Shown here one piece after another: positions 34,397 through 43,766 of a stretch of 64,000 nucleotides of DNA. Source of the stretch: Saccharopolyspora sp. NFXS83 (lineage in GTDB: Bacteria > Actinomycetota > Actinomycetes > Mycobacteriales > Pseudonocardiaceae); assembly GCF_026241095.1 (NCBI RefSeq), contig NZ_JAPFGB010000023.1, positions 1 to 64,000 on the forward strand, given 5' to 3'. Each line of letters opens with the position of its first letter. Within the stretch, counting starts at the first letter, position 1. The notes below the pieces were generated by a model that saw only the letters and a list, made by a program, of their open reading frames with translations, was not told where the DNA came from and made no database searches. The position numbers and the translations under genes are program-made.

Positions 34397-36423
34397 TGCG
34401 GGGAAGTTGGCGTGCGTCGGTTCTGGCGGTGACGGCCTGCGTGCCGCTGTCGTTCGCCCCGACGCCCGGGGCGGCGGACACCGGTGGAGCGCGGTACGTG
34501 CAGGTGGTGGCGCATCCCGACGACGACATCCTGTTCATGAACCCGGACCTCCGCACGGCCGTGCGATCCGGGGCGCCGGTGACCACGGTGTACCTGACGG
34601 CGGGGGAGAGCGATGTGCGGCCCGCCGAGCCGTACGCGGCCGGCAGGCAGGCCGGGAGCCGTGCCGCGTTCGCGGAGATGGCGGCAGCACCCGACGAGTG
34701 GGAACGCTCGGCCACCGAGGTCCTGCCCGGTCGCTTCGCCGAGGTGCACGCGCTGCGGACGCGTCCGGCGATCCGGCTGGTGTTCTTGAACCTGCCGGAC
34801 GACAACGATCCGCTCGCAGCGGGCGGAAAGCACGCGTTGAGTCGACTGTGGGCGGGCGGTGGGCCGGTGCGCACCGTGGTGCCGGAGGGCGCTCCGCTGC
34901 CCGGCCCGTCCGAGTACGGCCGGGACCAGCTGATCGGCGCTCTGGCCGAGCTGTTGCGCCGGTACGACCCGACGGTGCTGCGGACGCAAGATCCGTTGCC
35001 GGATCCTCGGTACCAAGCGCACTGGGACGGGCACGACCACCCGGACCACGTGGCGACCACCCGGTTCGCGACGGCGGCAGCGGCGCGGCACGACGGGCCG
35101 GTCCGCGTGGTGCACTACCGCGGTTACAACGTCGCCGACGCCGCGCCGAACCTCTCACCGGACGTCGTGGAGACCAAGCGGCGGATCTTCGCGCGCTACG
35201 CGCCGCACGATCCGATGGTCGGGCTGGGCGAACCGTACGGGACTTGGCTGCGCAGCATGCGCTACCGCTGGCCCGCGAGCGGGCACCGGGTCGAGCGGGA
35301 CGACCGCGGGCGGCTGCACTTCGCGGACGTGCGCGGTGGGCGACTGCTGCTCGGCGAACGGGACGGGTCGCGGATCGAGCCGGTACCGCTGCCCGCGCCG
35401 CCGGTGGGGTCCGGTGATGTCGCGTTCTTGCGGGGAGGGGACGGGCTCCGCGTGGTGGTGCGGGACTTCCGGACCGGAGCGTCGTACTCGACGAGCCAGG
35501 ACGCGGGCGGGCGTTGGAGGCCGAGGTGGCGGACCGTGGCGCCACCGGGCGACGGGGCGGCGCTGGGAAACATGGCCACTTCCTCCACCGCGGACGGCCG
35601 GTTGGTGGTGGCGCGTTCGGACGCGAGATCCGGGGTGAACGTCCGGATCGGTGATGGGCCGTGGATTCGGCTCCACGCCGAGGACGTCGGCGACGTCGCG
35701 GTGGTCCGCGGGCGAGGCGGGGTCGTGCACGTCTTCGCCGCCACGCCCGACGGCATGACGCACTGGGAGTCCGCCGGGGACGAGTTCGTCTCGGCGCCGG
35801 TCCCGCCCGGATTGCGCCCGGCCGGGCCGATCGGGGCCACGGCCGCCGCGGACGGCACGGCGCTGCTCGCGTTCCGGCAGGCCGACGACGGTGCGCTCGT
35901 GGTGCTCGCCGAGCCGGATGAGCCCGCCCGCGGGTGGCGGGTCCGGGCACGGCTGCGCTCCTCCGGCGGCGGATCCGGCCCGGCGCTGGCGGCGGCGAGC
36001 GCGACGAGCCTGGTGCTGGCCGTGCGCACCGGACTCGGCGGCACCGAGGTGTTCCGCCTGAGTCCGCGCGGGGTGCACCGGACCGTGCTCCGCGGCTCGG
36101 TGGCGGACCGGCCGTCGCTGAGCGCCGACGGCACGCTGGCGGCCACCGCCGACGACGGCGCACTGCTCGTCAGCGAGCCCGGACCCGACGGCGCGTACCG
36201 GCGGTGGGAGAGGCTCGCGGCGCCCGTCCCGGCCGGACGGCCGCGGCGGGACGGGCGCACCTGCCGGGGCGGCGGTGTCGGTGGCTGCCGTCTCCGCGGG
36301 CGGCCCCGGCTCGCGAACACCGCGCAGCCTGGTCGTACGGCACGGGAAAATACCAATATCAATGTTAAAGATGCCAGGGAGGCTGTGAACGGTGCTGCGG
36401 GCGGGGTCGGGTGGGCCTCCTGA
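34396..36423 (+). CDS. Secreted PIG-L/LmbE-type deacetylase with beta-propeller-like C-terminus
   Basis: A 675-residue exported protein. A signal peptide ends near A-A-D. The PIG-L domain (residues about 33-290) shows V-V-A-H-P-D-D-D (zinc ligands His40 and Asp43) and the later G-H-D-H-P-D-H zinc His motif, so it should remove N-acetyl groups from GlcNAc-type sugars. Residues about 290-615 contain repeats (W-R-P-R-W-R-T-V-A-P-P, P-G-L-R-P-A-G-P-I-G) like the sialidase-type propellers of other actinomycete PIG-L proteins. The last about 60 residues are Cys/Arg-rich and atypical; a frameshift near 36215 would explain them. The ATG overlaps the previous stop (TGATG), with AGGAGG at 34382-34387. 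Confidence 0.85.
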   Translation: MRGSWRASVLAVTACVPLSFAPTPGAADTGGARYVQVVAHPDDDILFMNPDLRTAVRSGAPVTTVYLTAGESDVRPAEPYAAGRQAGSRAAFAEMAAAPDEWERSATEVLPGRFAEVHALRTRPAIRLVFLNLPDDNDPLAAGGKHALSRLWAGGGPVRTVVPEGAPLPGPSEYGRDQLIGALAELLRRYDPTVLRTQDPLPDPRYQAHWDGHDHPDHVATTRFATAAAARHDGPVRVVHYRGYNVADAAPNLSPDVVETKRRIFARYAPHDPMVGLGEPYGTWLRSMRYRWPASGHRVERDDRGRLHFADVRGGRLLLGERDGSRIEPVPLPAPPVGSGDVAFLRGGDGLRVVVRDFRTGASYSTSQDAGGRWRPRWRTVAPPGDGAALGNMATSSTADGRLVVARSDARSGVNVRIGDGPWIRLHAEDVGDVAVVRGRGGVVHVFAATPDGMTHWESAGDEFVSAPVPPGLRPAGPIGATAAADGTALLAFRQADDGALVVLAEPDEPARGWRVRARLRSSGGGSGPALAAASATSLVLAVRTGLGGTEVFRLSPRGVHRTVLRGSVADRPSLSADGTLAATADDGALLVSEPGPDGAYRRWERLAAPVPAGRPRRDGRTCRGGGVGGCRLRGRPRLANTAQPGRTARENTNINVKDAREAVNGAAGGVGWAS

Positions 36424-36485
36424 GCAGGGCGGGCGCGGGTCTCCGCCTCGCGGGGCGGCACGAGGTGGCACGTGCGAGCGCAGGC

Positions 36486-37283
36486 TCAGCCCAGGGGGAC
36501 GAGCCGCACATCGGAGTGCTCGCGCATCGACTCCACCAGTGCGGGATCGAGCTCCCCGGCCAGCAGCACGTGGTCGAAGTCGGCGACGGGGGCGAGCCGG
36601 TGCAGCGCGGCGCGGCCGACCTTGCTCGAATCCATCATCAGCACCCGCGTGCTGGCACTGTTGATCATCGCCCGCTTCACCAGCACGATCTCCTGCTCCT
36701 GGTGGAAGGTCATCTCGGCGTTCATCGCCGAGGTGGACAAGAACATCAGGTCCACCGACAACCCGCTGATCATCTCTTGGCAGGGCAGTCCGATGAAGGA
36801 GTCGTGCGTGCGGGAGTACTCGCCGCCGATGCTGATCAACCGGATGTCCGGAGCCTCTCGCAGCGTCTCGTGCACCTGCCGGTAATTGCTGACCACGGTC
36901 AGCGGTCCGACGTCGGGCAGCAGGTGGGCCAGGGCGAGAGCCGTGGTCGAGTCGTCCAGCAGCACCGACATGCCGGGGGCGATCAGGGGCAGCGCGGCGG
37001 CGGCCAGCGCTTCCTTCTCCTTGGTGTGGGTGTGCAGGCGGAAGTCCGAGCTGCTCTCGAACACGGTGGAGGGTTGCGCGGAGACGCCGCCGTGGAACTT
37101 GCGCAGCAGTCCGCGGCTGACCAGATCGTCGATGTCGCGGTGCACCGTCATCAGGCTGACCCCGGTCAGCGCGGACAGCTCCGCTGCGCTGGCGAAGCCG
37201 CCCTCGACGACGTGGTCGATGATCTGCTGCTGGCGCAGGAGCCGGGGGGACTGCTTCTTGGATGCGGACGCCATGGCCGCCAT
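36486..37283 (-). CDS. DeoR/GlpR-family transcriptional repressor
   Basis: A 265-residue regulator with an N-terminal DeoR winged HTH (R-Q-Q-Q-I-I-D-H-V, then S-L-M-T-V-H-R-D-I-D-D-L, followed by L-R-K-F-H-G-G-V) and a DeoRC sugar-phosphate sensor (M-S-V-L-L-D-D-S-T-T, L-M-M-D-S-S-K-V-G). ATG 37283 has AAGGAGGC directly upstream, which decides the start over the longer frame. It is divergent from the sugar-phosphate operon at 37409 and probably represses it, with a phosphorylated intermediate as inducer. Confidence 0.92.
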   Translation of the reverse strand: MAAMASASKKQSPRLLRQQQIIDHVVEGGFASAAELSALTGVSLMTVHRDIDDLVSRGLLRKFHGGVSAQPSTVFESSSDFRLHTHTKEKEALAAAALPLIAPGMSVLLDDSTTALALAHLLPDVGPLTVVSNYRQVHETLREAPDIRLISIGGEYSRTHDSFIGLPCQEMISGLSVDLMFLSTSAMNAEMTFHQEQEIVLVKRAMINSASTRVLMMDSSKVGRAALHRLAPVADFDHVLLAGELDPALVESMREHSDVRLVPLG

Positions 37284-37343
37284 CTTGCCTCCTTGCTGCA
37301 CTGGACCGCGGGACCGGCCGAAGCCGACCAAGTATCATCGATG

Positions 37344-37373
37344 TAGTGACAATTAACTACCCCGATGTTAATT
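37344..37373. promoter_or_regulatory. Divergent promoter/operator region of the sugar operon
   Basis: AATTAAC (37351-37357) and GTTAATT (37367-37373) form a perfect 7-bp inverted repeat, 9-base gap, in an AT-rich island between the DeoR gene and its divergent operon. For the rightward operon TAGTGA (37344-37349) and GTTAAT (37367-37372) are spaced 17 bases as -35/-10, so a repressor on the repeat would block the promoter. Confidence 0.62.
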
Positions 37374-37408
37374 TGAGCGCCGTCACTGAACGACTGGGAG
37401 GTACACCG

Positions 37409-38107
37409 ATGACGCAGCCCGACCGCGCGCCGGGCGCGCACCGAGCGGTCGTCTTCGACATGGACGGCGTCCTGGTCGACAGCGAGCACCTGTGGGAGCG
37501 GATGTGGGCGCGTTTCGCAGCCGCCCGCGACCAGACCTGGACGGCCGAGCAGACCCGCCAGGTGCAGGGCATGAGCGCTCCGGAGTGGTCGGCGTTCCTG
37601 GCCCGCTTCAGCCTCGCCGAGGAATCCGCCTCGGAGACCGAGCGCATCGTGGTCGACGACATGATCGTCGCGCTGGAGGCGGGGGAGATCGAGCTGCTGC
37701 CCGGCGCCGAGCGCATGGTGCTGGAGGTGTCGGAGCGGGTGGTCATCGGCCTGGCCTCATCGGCCCCGCGCAGGCTCATCGACGCCGTGCTCGATCTGCA
37801 CGCGCTGAGCGACTGCTTCAGCGCGACCGTGTCCAGCGCCGAGGTGCCGCGCGGGAAACCGAGCCCCGACGTGTACCTGGCTGCCGCGAACAAGTTGGGC
37901 AGGCACCCGCGAGAATGCCTGGCCGTGGAGGACTCCAGCAACGGGTTGCGCTCGGCCGCGGCGGCCGAGATGACGGTGGTGGCCATCCCCAGCGCCGACT
38001 ACCCACCCGCCGAGGACGCGTTGACCGGCGCGTCTTTCGTGGCCGCGGACCTCGACGAAGTGCGCGTCCGGCTGCTCGAATCGTTGACGACGCCCGTTGT
38101 GGGCTGA
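37409..38107 (+). CDS. HAD phosphatase, beta-phosphoglucomutase-like subfamily
   Basis: A 232-residue HAD enzyme with V-V-F-D-M-D-G-V-L-V-D-S-E (nucleophile Asp16) and G-L-A-S-S-A-P (motif II), G-K-P-S-P-D-V-Y (Lys) and V-E-D-S-S-N-G motifs. The cap type is that of sugar-phosphate phosphatases and beta-phosphoglucomutases. ATG 37409 has GGGAGG about 6 bases ahead. As first gene of the DeoR-controlled operon it may clear a toxic or regulatory sugar phosphate. Confidence 0.9.
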   Translation: MTQPDRAPGAHRAVVFDMDGVLVDSEHLWERMWARFAAARDQTWTAEQTRQVQGMSAPEWSAFLARFSLAEESASETERIVVDDMIVALEAGEIELLPGAERMVLEVSERVVIGLASSAPRRLIDAVLDLHALSDCFSATVSSAEVPRGKPSPDVYLAAANKLGRHPRECLAVEDSSNGLRSAAAAEMTVVAIPSADYPPAEDALTGASFVAADLDEVRVRLLESLTTPVVG

Positions 38108-38132
38108 CCGACTCGGACGGAGGAGTCTGGAC

Positions 38133-39191
38133 ATGACGAAGGTTCTCGCCGCGGGTGACCGCTTCGTGGACCCGCAGCTGTTCGTGAGCGCGCTGACCGA
38201 ACGGGCGGTCGGGCACGACCTGAGCTTCAGCACGATGAAGACGGGCTGGCCGGTGGAACCGTTCGGCCCGGTCGGGGGCGTGCGCGAGGCCAGCGGAACC
38301 GAGCAGCAGGTGCTCGAAGCACTGGGCGACGCCGAGATCCTCGCCACCCAGATGGCTCCGGTGACCGCGGAAGTGCTGGGCAAGAGCCCGAACTTGCGGT
38401 TCGTCGGCGTCGCCCGCGGCGGGCCGGTCAACGTCGACCTCGCCGCGGCCACCGAGGCGGGCGTGATCGTCAGCTACACCCCCGCGCGCAACGCGGCGGC
38501 GGCAGCGGAATTCGCGGTCGGCCTGATCCTGGCCGCGATGCGGCGCATCGCCGACTCGAACGCGGAGCTGAAGAACGGCAACTGGCGCGGCGACTACTAC
38601 GCCTACGAGCAGGCAGGACTCGAACTCGAAGGCGCCACGGTCGGTCTGGTCGGCTACGGAGCGATCGGGCGCATCGTGGCGCGGGTGCTGTCCGCGTTCG
38701 GCGCGCACGTCCTGGTCTCCGACCCGTTCGTCGGCCGGGCCGAAGCGGACCGGGACGGCGTGCGGCTGGTCGAGCTCGACGACCTGCTGCGCGCGAGCTC
38801 CGTGGTGAGCCTGCACGCGCGGCTCACCCCGGAGACCGAGCACCTGATCAACGCCGAGAACTTGGCGCTGCTGCCCGAGGGCGCAGTGCTGGTGAACTCC
38901 GCGCGAGGCGGGCTGCTGGACTACGCGCCGCTGCCGGAGCTGCTCGAATCGGGCCGGTTGGGGGGCCTGGCCCTCGACGTGTACGACATCGAGCCGCCGC
39001 CGCGGGACTGGCCGCTGTTCAACGCGCCGAACGTGATCACCACCCCGCACCTGGCCGGGGCGACCCGCCGGACCGCCGACCGCGCCGCGGCCATCGTGGC
39101 GGGCGACGCGGCGCTGTTCCTCGACGGACGACGGCCGCGCCACGTGGCCAACCCGGAGGTCCTGGAACGGCTGGAGGGCCTGAGCCCATGA
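38133..39191 (+). CDS. D-2-hydroxyacid dehydrogenase, phosphoglycerate dehydrogenase-like
   Basis: A 352-residue NAD-dependent dehydrogenase. The Rossmann motif is V-G-L-V-G-Y-G-A-I-G-R near residue 170; the catalytic Arg is in N-S-A-R-G-G and the catalytic His in T-P-H-L-A-G-A-T. It lacks the ACT domain of SerA, so serine synthesis is unlikely. In this sugar operon it probably reduces or oxidises a 2-keto or 2-hydroxy sugar acid. AGGAG lies 11 bases before ATG 38133; its stop overlaps the kinase start. Confidence 0.88.
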   Translation: MTKVLAAGDRFVDPQLFVSALTERAVGHDLSFSTMKTGWPVEPFGPVGGVREASGTEQQVLEALGDAEILATQMAPVTAEVLGKSPNLRFVGVARGGPVNVDLAAATEAGVIVSYTPARNAAAAAEFAVGLILAAMRRIADSNAELKNGNWRGDYYAYEQAGLELEGATVGLVGYGAIGRIVARVLSAFGAHVLVSDPFVGRAEADRDGVRLVELDDLLRASSVVSLHARLTPETEHLINAENLALLPEGAVLVNSARGGLLDYAPLPELLESGRLGGLALDVYDIEPPPRDWPLFNAPNVITTPHLAGATRRTADRAAAIVAGDAALFLDGRRPRHVANPEVLERLEGLSP

Positions 39192-40654
39192 TCATCGGAG
39201 TCGATGTCGGTACCTCGGTGACGAAGGCGTCGCTGCTGGGCCGCGACGGCTCGGCCCGAGTCACCCACAGCGTGCGCAGCACCCTGCACCGCTCGACGGG
39301 CGGGCGGGTGGAGCAGGACCTCGACGAGGTCGTGGCTTCGGTGATCAGCGTGGTGCGCTCGGTCGCCGCCGAGGCGGATGCGCCGGTGCAGGCCCTGGCG
39401 ATCACCGGCCAGGGCGACGGCCTGTGGCTGCGCGACGCCGCGGGCGCCCAGATCGGCCCCGGGCTGTCCTGGCTGGACGCCAGGTCGGCGCCGGTGCTGG
39501 AGCGCTGGGAATCGGAGGGCGTGCTGCGCCGGGTGTACGGCTTGACGGGCTCGGGCATGTTCCCGGGTTCGGCGGCGCCGCTGCTGGCGCACGTGGCCGA
39601 GCACGAACCGCAGCGGCTGGACCGGGCGGAGGTCGCGGGCTACTGCGTGGACGCGATAGTGCAGCGGCTCACCGGCGAGATCACGGTCGACGCCTCCGAC
39701 GCGTCGCTGCCGTTCCTCGACGTGCCCACTCGCGCTTACAACGCGGCGGTGCTCGAAGCCTGCGGGTTGAGCGGATTCCGCGCGCTGCTGGCGGAACCGG
39801 CGCCGCCGGGCAAGCTGTTCGCGCTGGATTCGCGCAGTGCCGCCGAGCTCGGGCTGCCTCCAGGCCTGCCCGTATCGGCGGGTCCCTTCGACCTGCCCGC
39901 CTGCGCGTTCGGCTCGGGAGTGCGCGCGGACGGCGACGCCGCCCTGGTGATCGGCACGACGCTGGGCTGCCAGGTGCTGCGCGACGAGGTCACCATCGAC
40001 CCGGACGCGGATGCCGCGGGCATGTGGCTGGCCACGCCGGACCCGGACCGGTACCTGCGGGTGATGCCGGCGATGGTCGGCACCGCGAACCTGGACTGGG
40101 TGCTGCGCATGGTCGGCGCGGGCGTGCACGACCTGGAGGCCCTGCTTGCGGCGAGCCCGGCCGGGGCCAACGGAGTGTCGGCGTTGTCGTTCCTGTCGTC
40201 CTCCGGTGAACGAGCCCCGTTCGTCGAGCCGCACGCCCGCGGCCAGTTCACCGGGCTGTCGTTGGAGACGACCCCGGCGGACCTGGTGCGGGCGTTGTGC
40301 GAGGCGGTCGCGTACGCGGCGCGGCACAACCTGGAGTCCGCCGGTTTGACGGGAGAAGTCGCCGCCTGCGGTGGCGGCGCGCGGTCGGCGGCGTGGAGCC
40401 GGATCTTCGCCAGCGTGCTGGGACGGCCGCTGCACGTGCCGCACGAAGAAGGCGTCGGTGCGCGCGGGGCGGCGATGACCGCGTGGGATTCGCTGGGTGA
40501 ACCGGTGGATCGCGAGCTGTGGGCGAACGCCCGGCACACGGTGGAGCCGGACGCGGCGGCGGTGGAGTTCTACGAGCGCGGGTATCGCGCATATCTGGAA
40601 TCGATCGATCGGGCCCGACCGGTGTGGCGGTCGGGGGGAGGAGCATCCGGATGA
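39188..40654 (+). CDS. FGGY-family carbohydrate kinase
   Basis: A 488-residue kinase related to xylulokinase and erythritol kinase. Its phosphate-1 motif is G-V-D-V-G-T-S-V-T-K at residues 4-13, the substrate region shows I-T-G-Q-G-D-G and W-L-D-A-R-S, and the C-terminal ATP motif is A-C-G-G-G-A-R-S. The ATG overlaps the dehydrogenase stop (ATGA) and its stop overlaps the DhaK-DhaL start. The substrate is uncertain: C4-C5 ketoses or polyols are the usual ones in such company. Confidence 0.9.
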   Translation: MIIGVDVGTSVTKASLLGRDGSARVTHSVRSTLHRSTGGRVEQDLDEVVASVISVVRSVAAEADAPVQALAITGQGDGLWLRDAAGAQIGPGLSWLDARSAPVLERWESEGVLRRVYGLTGSGMFPGSAAPLLAHVAEHEPQRLDRAEVAGYCVDAIVQRLTGEITVDASDASLPFLDVPTRAYNAAVLEACGLSGFRALLAEPAPPGKLFALDSRSAAELGLPPGLPVSAGPFDLPACAFGSGVRADGDAALVIGTTLGCQVLRDEVTIDPDADAAGMWLATPDPDRYLRVMPAMVGTANLDWVLRMVGAGVHDLEALLAASPAGANGVSALSFLSSSGERAPFVEPHARGQFTGLSLETTPADLVRALCEAVAYAARHNLESAGLTGEVAACGGGARSAAWSRIFASVLGRPLHVPHEEGVGARGAAMTAWDSLGEPVDRELWANARHTVEPDAAAVEFYERGYRAYLESIDRARPVWRSGGGASG

Positions 40655-42402
40655 CTCGTCTGTACGACGATCCGGCGACGTTCACCGAGGACATGGTGGC
40701 CGGTTTCGTGGCCGCGAACCCCGGTTACGTGCGCGAGGTGCGCGGCGGCGTGGTGCGGGCGCGGCGTGCGCGCCGCGGCAAGGTCGCCGTGGTCACCGGC
40801 GGCGGATCCGGGCACTACCCGGCGTTCTGCGGGGTGGTCGGTCCTGGTTTCGCCGACGGCGCGGTGATCGGCAACATCTTCACGTCCCCGTCGGCGGAGG
40901 ACGCCTATTCGGTGGCGAAGGCCGCCGACACCGGTGCGGGTGTGGTGTTCTCGTTCGGCAACTACGCCGGGGACAACATGAACTTCGGGCTGGCCGTGGA
41001 GCGGCTGCGCCGGGAGGGGATCGCCGCGCACAACGTGGTCGTGACCGACGACGTGGCGAGCGCGTCGGCGCAGGACATCGGCAAACGCCGTGGTGTGGTG
41101 GGCGATTTCGTGGTGTTCAAGGTCGCCTCGGCCGCCGCGGAGGAGGGCTACTCGTTCGACGAGGTGGTGCGGGTCGCCGAGCACGCCAACGACCGCACCC
41201 GCAGCCTGGGCGTGGCCTTCGACGGCTGCACGTTGCCGGGCAGCCCGCAACCGCTGTTCGAGGTTCCGAACGGCCGGATGGGGTTGGGCCTGGGCATCCA
41301 CGGCGAACCCGGTGTGTCCGAAGTGGACATGCCCAGTGCGGCGGAGCTCGCCCGCACGCTCGTCGACGGGGTGCTCGCCGAAGCGCCCGAGGGAACGGGG
41401 ACGCGTCGCGTGGCGGCGATCCTCAACGGGCTGGGCGCCACGAAGTACGAAGAACTGTTCGTGGTGTGGAAGACCGCGTCCCGGCTGTTGGCCGAGGCGG
41501 GTGTCGAAGTGGTGCAGCCGGAGGTCGGTGAGCTGGTGACCAGCCTCGACATGGCCGGATGCTCGTTGACGCTGACCTGGCTGGACCCGGAGCTGGAGCG
41601 GCTCTGGAGTGCGCCCGCCGATTCCCCCGCCTACCGCAAGGGAAGCATCGTCGAGTCCGATGTGGACGATGAAGTGGTGGAGGAGGCCGCCGAGGTGGTC
41701 GCGGCGGCGACCGTCGTGGCCCCGCAGATCGGTCAGGACACCGCGCGGCTCGTGGTCGCGGGACTGCGGTCGCTCAGCGAGCTGATGCACGAGTCCGAGG
41801 ACGAGCTGGGCAGGCTGGACGCGGTGGCCGGCGACGGTGATCACGGCCGGGGCATGTCGCGCGGCAGCGGCGCCGCGCTGGAGGCGGCGGAGCGCGCCGC
41901 CACCGCGGGTGCGGGTCCCGCCGCCGTGCTGATGGCCGCGGGCGACGAGTGGGCTGCGAAGGCGGGCGGCACCTCGGGCGCGTTGTGGGGCGCGGGGCTG
42001 CGGTCGTTCGGCGACCTGCTGCCCGACGACCGGGAGGCCACGGCCGCCGACCTGCTCGCCGGGTCGCGGGCCGCGCTGGAAGCTGTGCAACGGCTCGGCC
42101 GCGCCGAAGCGGGTGACAAGACGCTGGTGGACGCGCTGATCCCGTTCGTCGACGCGTTGGAAGCCGCGGTCGGGGACGGGGCCGGAACGGGCGAGGCGGT
42201 CCGGCGGGCGACGCGGGAGGCGACCGCCGCCGCGGAGCGGACGGCCGAGCTCACCCCGCGCACCGGGCGGGCGCGCCCGCTGGCGGAACGCAGCGTCGGC
42301 ACTCCCGACCCGGGAGCCACTTCGCTGGCGATGGCGCTGAACCGAGCAGCGGAAGTCCTCGGTGGACGGAACACGCAACTCGACACGACTGAGGTGAAGT
42401 GA
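40651..42402 (+). CDS. Dihydroxyacetone/erythrulose kinase, DhaK-DhaL fusion
   Basis: A 583-residue ATP-dependent ketose kinase. The DhaK half has G-G-G-S-G-H (His55) and the substrate-binding His217 in G-I-H-G-E-P-G. The DhaL half has A-G-D-G-D-H-G near residue 395, whose Asp residues bind Mg-ATP. Fused kinases with an RpiB neighbour in mycobacteria are the L-/D-erythrulose kinases of tetritol catabolism, so a ketotetrose is a strong candidate substrate, with dihydroxyacetone the alternative. The start is ATG 40651 (GGGGGGAGGAG ahead). Confidence 0.9.
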   Translation: MTRLYDDPATFTEDMVAGFVAANPGYVREVRGGVVRARRARRGKVAVVTGGGSGHYPAFCGVVGPGFADGAVIGNIFTSPSAEDAYSVAKAADTGAGVVFSFGNYAGDNMNFGLAVERLRREGIAAHNVVVTDDVASASAQDIGKRRGVVGDFVVFKVASAAAEEGYSFDEVVRVAEHANDRTRSLGVAFDGCTLPGSPQPLFEVPNGRMGLGLGIHGEPGVSEVDMPSAAELARTLVDGVLAEAPEGTGTRRVAAILNGLGATKYEELFVVWKTASRLLAEAGVEVVQPEVGELVTSLDMAGCSLTLTWLDPELERLWSAPADSPAYRKGSIVESDVDDEVVEEAAEVVAAATVVAPQIGQDTARLVVAGLRSLSELMHESEDELGRLDAVAGDGDHGRGMSRGSGAALEAAERAATAGAGPAAVLMAAGDEWAAKAGGTSGALWGAGLRSFGDLLPDDREATAADLLAGSRAALEAVQRLGRAEAGDKTLVDALIPFVDALEAAVGDGAGTGEAVRRATREATAAAERTAELTPRTGRARPLAERSVGTPDPGATSLAMALNRAAEVLGGRNTQLDTTEVK

Positions 42403-42896
42403 CGATCATGGCGGACGAGCAGGCCGGCTGGCGCGTCGTCGTCGGCTCCGATGACGCGGGGCTGGACTACAAGGACGTGCTCAAGGCCGATTTGGAGAAG
42501 GACCCCAGGGTGGCCTCTGTGGTCGACGTGGGCGTCGGTTCCGACGAGCACACCGACTACCCGCACGTCGCCGTCAACGCCGCGCGCAAGGTCGCCGCGG
42601 GTGAGGCGGACCGGGCGCTGCTGGTGTGCGGCACCGGGCTCGGCGTGGCGATCAGCGCGAACAAGGTGCCGGGGGTGCGCGCGGTGACCGCGCACGACAG
42701 CTACTCGGTGCAGCGCTCCGTGCTGAGCAACAACGCCCAGGTGCTGTGCTTCGGGCAGCGCGTGGTGGGCCTGGAGCTGGCGCGGCTGCTCGCGGCGGAG
42801 TGGCTGGACCTGCGCTTCGACGAGAACTCGGCGTCGGCGCAGAAGGTCGCGGCCATCGGCGAGTACGAGGGTGGCTCCACCGGCGGGACGTGTTGA
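42399..42896 (+). CDS. RpiB/LacAB-type sugar-phosphate isomerase
   Basis: A 165-residue isomerase with [10 protein letters not shown] near residue 16 and the catalytic-Cys motif [13 protein letters not shown] near residue 71. The N-terminal motif is the D-D-A-G variant, seen in erythrulose-phosphate isomerases (EryI/DerI), rather than D-H-A-G of ribose-5-phosphate isomerase. GTG 42399 overlaps the kinase stop; ATG 42408 is an alternative start. It probably converts the ketotetrose phosphate into erythrose 4-phosphate. Confidence 0.9.
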   Translation: MTIMADEQAGWRVVVGSDDAGLDYKDVLKADLEKDPRVASVVDVGVGSDEHTDYPHVAVNAARKVAAGEADRALLVCGTGLGVAISANKVPGVRAVTAHDSYSVQRSVLSNNAQVLCFGQRVVGLELARLLAAEWLDLRFDENSASAQKVAAIGEYEGGSTGGTC

Positions 42897-43531
42897 GCCC
42901 GTTGCTGGTCGAGGAGCGCGCGGAGGTCATCCGCATCGCCCAGAAAATGATCACCGATGGTCTGGTGGTGGGCACGTCCGGCAACGTGTCGGTGCGCAGC
43001 GGTGAGCTGGTCGCGGTGACACCGTCCGGAGTGGACTACGACGGTCTGACCGTCGGTGACATCGCGGTGGTCCGGCTCGACGGCACCTTGGTCGAGGGCG
43101 ATCTGCCCCCGACCTCGGAGCTGCCGATGCACCTGACGGCCTACGTCGAGCACGGGGTGCAGGCCGTGGTGCACACGCATTCCCTGCACGCCACGGCGTT
43201 GTCGTTGCTGCGCGACGACGTCCCCGCGGTGCACTACCAGCTGGCGGAGATGGGCGGTGTGGTGCGGGTCGCCGAGTACGCGACCTTCGGCACCGATCAG
43301 CTGGCCCGCAACATGTCGGCCGCGCTGGAGGGCCGGGGCGCGTGCGTCCTGCGCAACCACGGCACGGTCGCGGTCGGTTCGACGCCGGCCGCGGCCTACA
43401 ACCGGGCCCGGCAGCTGGAATGGCTCAGCGAACTGTGGCTCACGGCGCGGCGAGCAGGTGAACCGAGTCTGCTCGACGACGAGGAACTGTCCCGCTGCGC
43501 AGCCCAGTTCCACCACATCAGCGCCCGCTGA
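42893..43531 (+). CDS. Class II aldolase, FucA/AraD family
   Basis: A 212-residue zinc aldolase/epimerase. The expected ligands are present: Glu in S-E-L-P-M-H, the pair in V-V-H-T-H-S, and His in R-N-H-G-T-V. It would cleave a ketose 1-phosphate into dihydroxyacetone phosphate and an aldehyde. The start is probably TTG 42893, overlapping the rpiB stop (TTGA) with GGCGGGA at 42882-42888; GTG 42890 is possible. It is the last gene of the six-gene operon. Confidence 0.9.
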   Translation: MSPLLVEERAEVIRIAQKMITDGLVVGTSGNVSVRSGELVAVTPSGVDYDGLTVGDIAVVRLDGTLVEGDLPPTSELPMHLTAYVEHGVQAVVHTHSLHATALSLLRDDVPAVHYQLAEMGGVVRVAEYATFGTDQLARNMSAALEGRGACVLRNHGTVAVGSTPAAAYNRARQLEWLSELWLTARRAGEPSLLDDEELSRCAAQFHHISAR

Positions 43532-43605
43532 CCGCAGTGCGGCGACGCCTGACGCGGCCACCACACCCCGCCAGAGCGTCGCCGCACCAAGGGCCCACCC
43601 CTGTC

Positions 43606-43740
43606 TTGTCAGCGGCGAAGCCCGCGAAGGCGCGGCGAAGCAAGCCTGCCTCGCGGCCGAAGGCCGTGCCTTGCGGCGAAGCCGTGCTCGGATGCGCGAA
43701 GCGCATAGCCCACGTCGAGAAGCCGCTCACCCGCTGAGGT
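43606..43740. repeat. GCGAAG-rich intergenic repeat region
   Basis: Between the aldolase gene and the convergent dehydrogenase gene the sequence repeats GCGGCGAAGC-like units (AGCGGCGAAGCC, GCGCGGCGAAGC, TTGCGGCGAAGCC, GCGCGAAGCGC, GAAGCCGC). Several can pair with each other as short hairpins. Short frames through it encode only Arg/Ala/Pro-rich nonsense, so it is regarded as non-coding, possibly a terminator-like or genome-wide repeat element. Confidence 0.5.
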
Positions 43741-43766
43741 TCCGCTACCGGGCAACCTGAGCGAAG

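Noticed and set aside
43532-43766. Short frames in the GCGAAG-rich region
   Set aside because: The frames only reflect repeated GCGAAG units and have no start signals.
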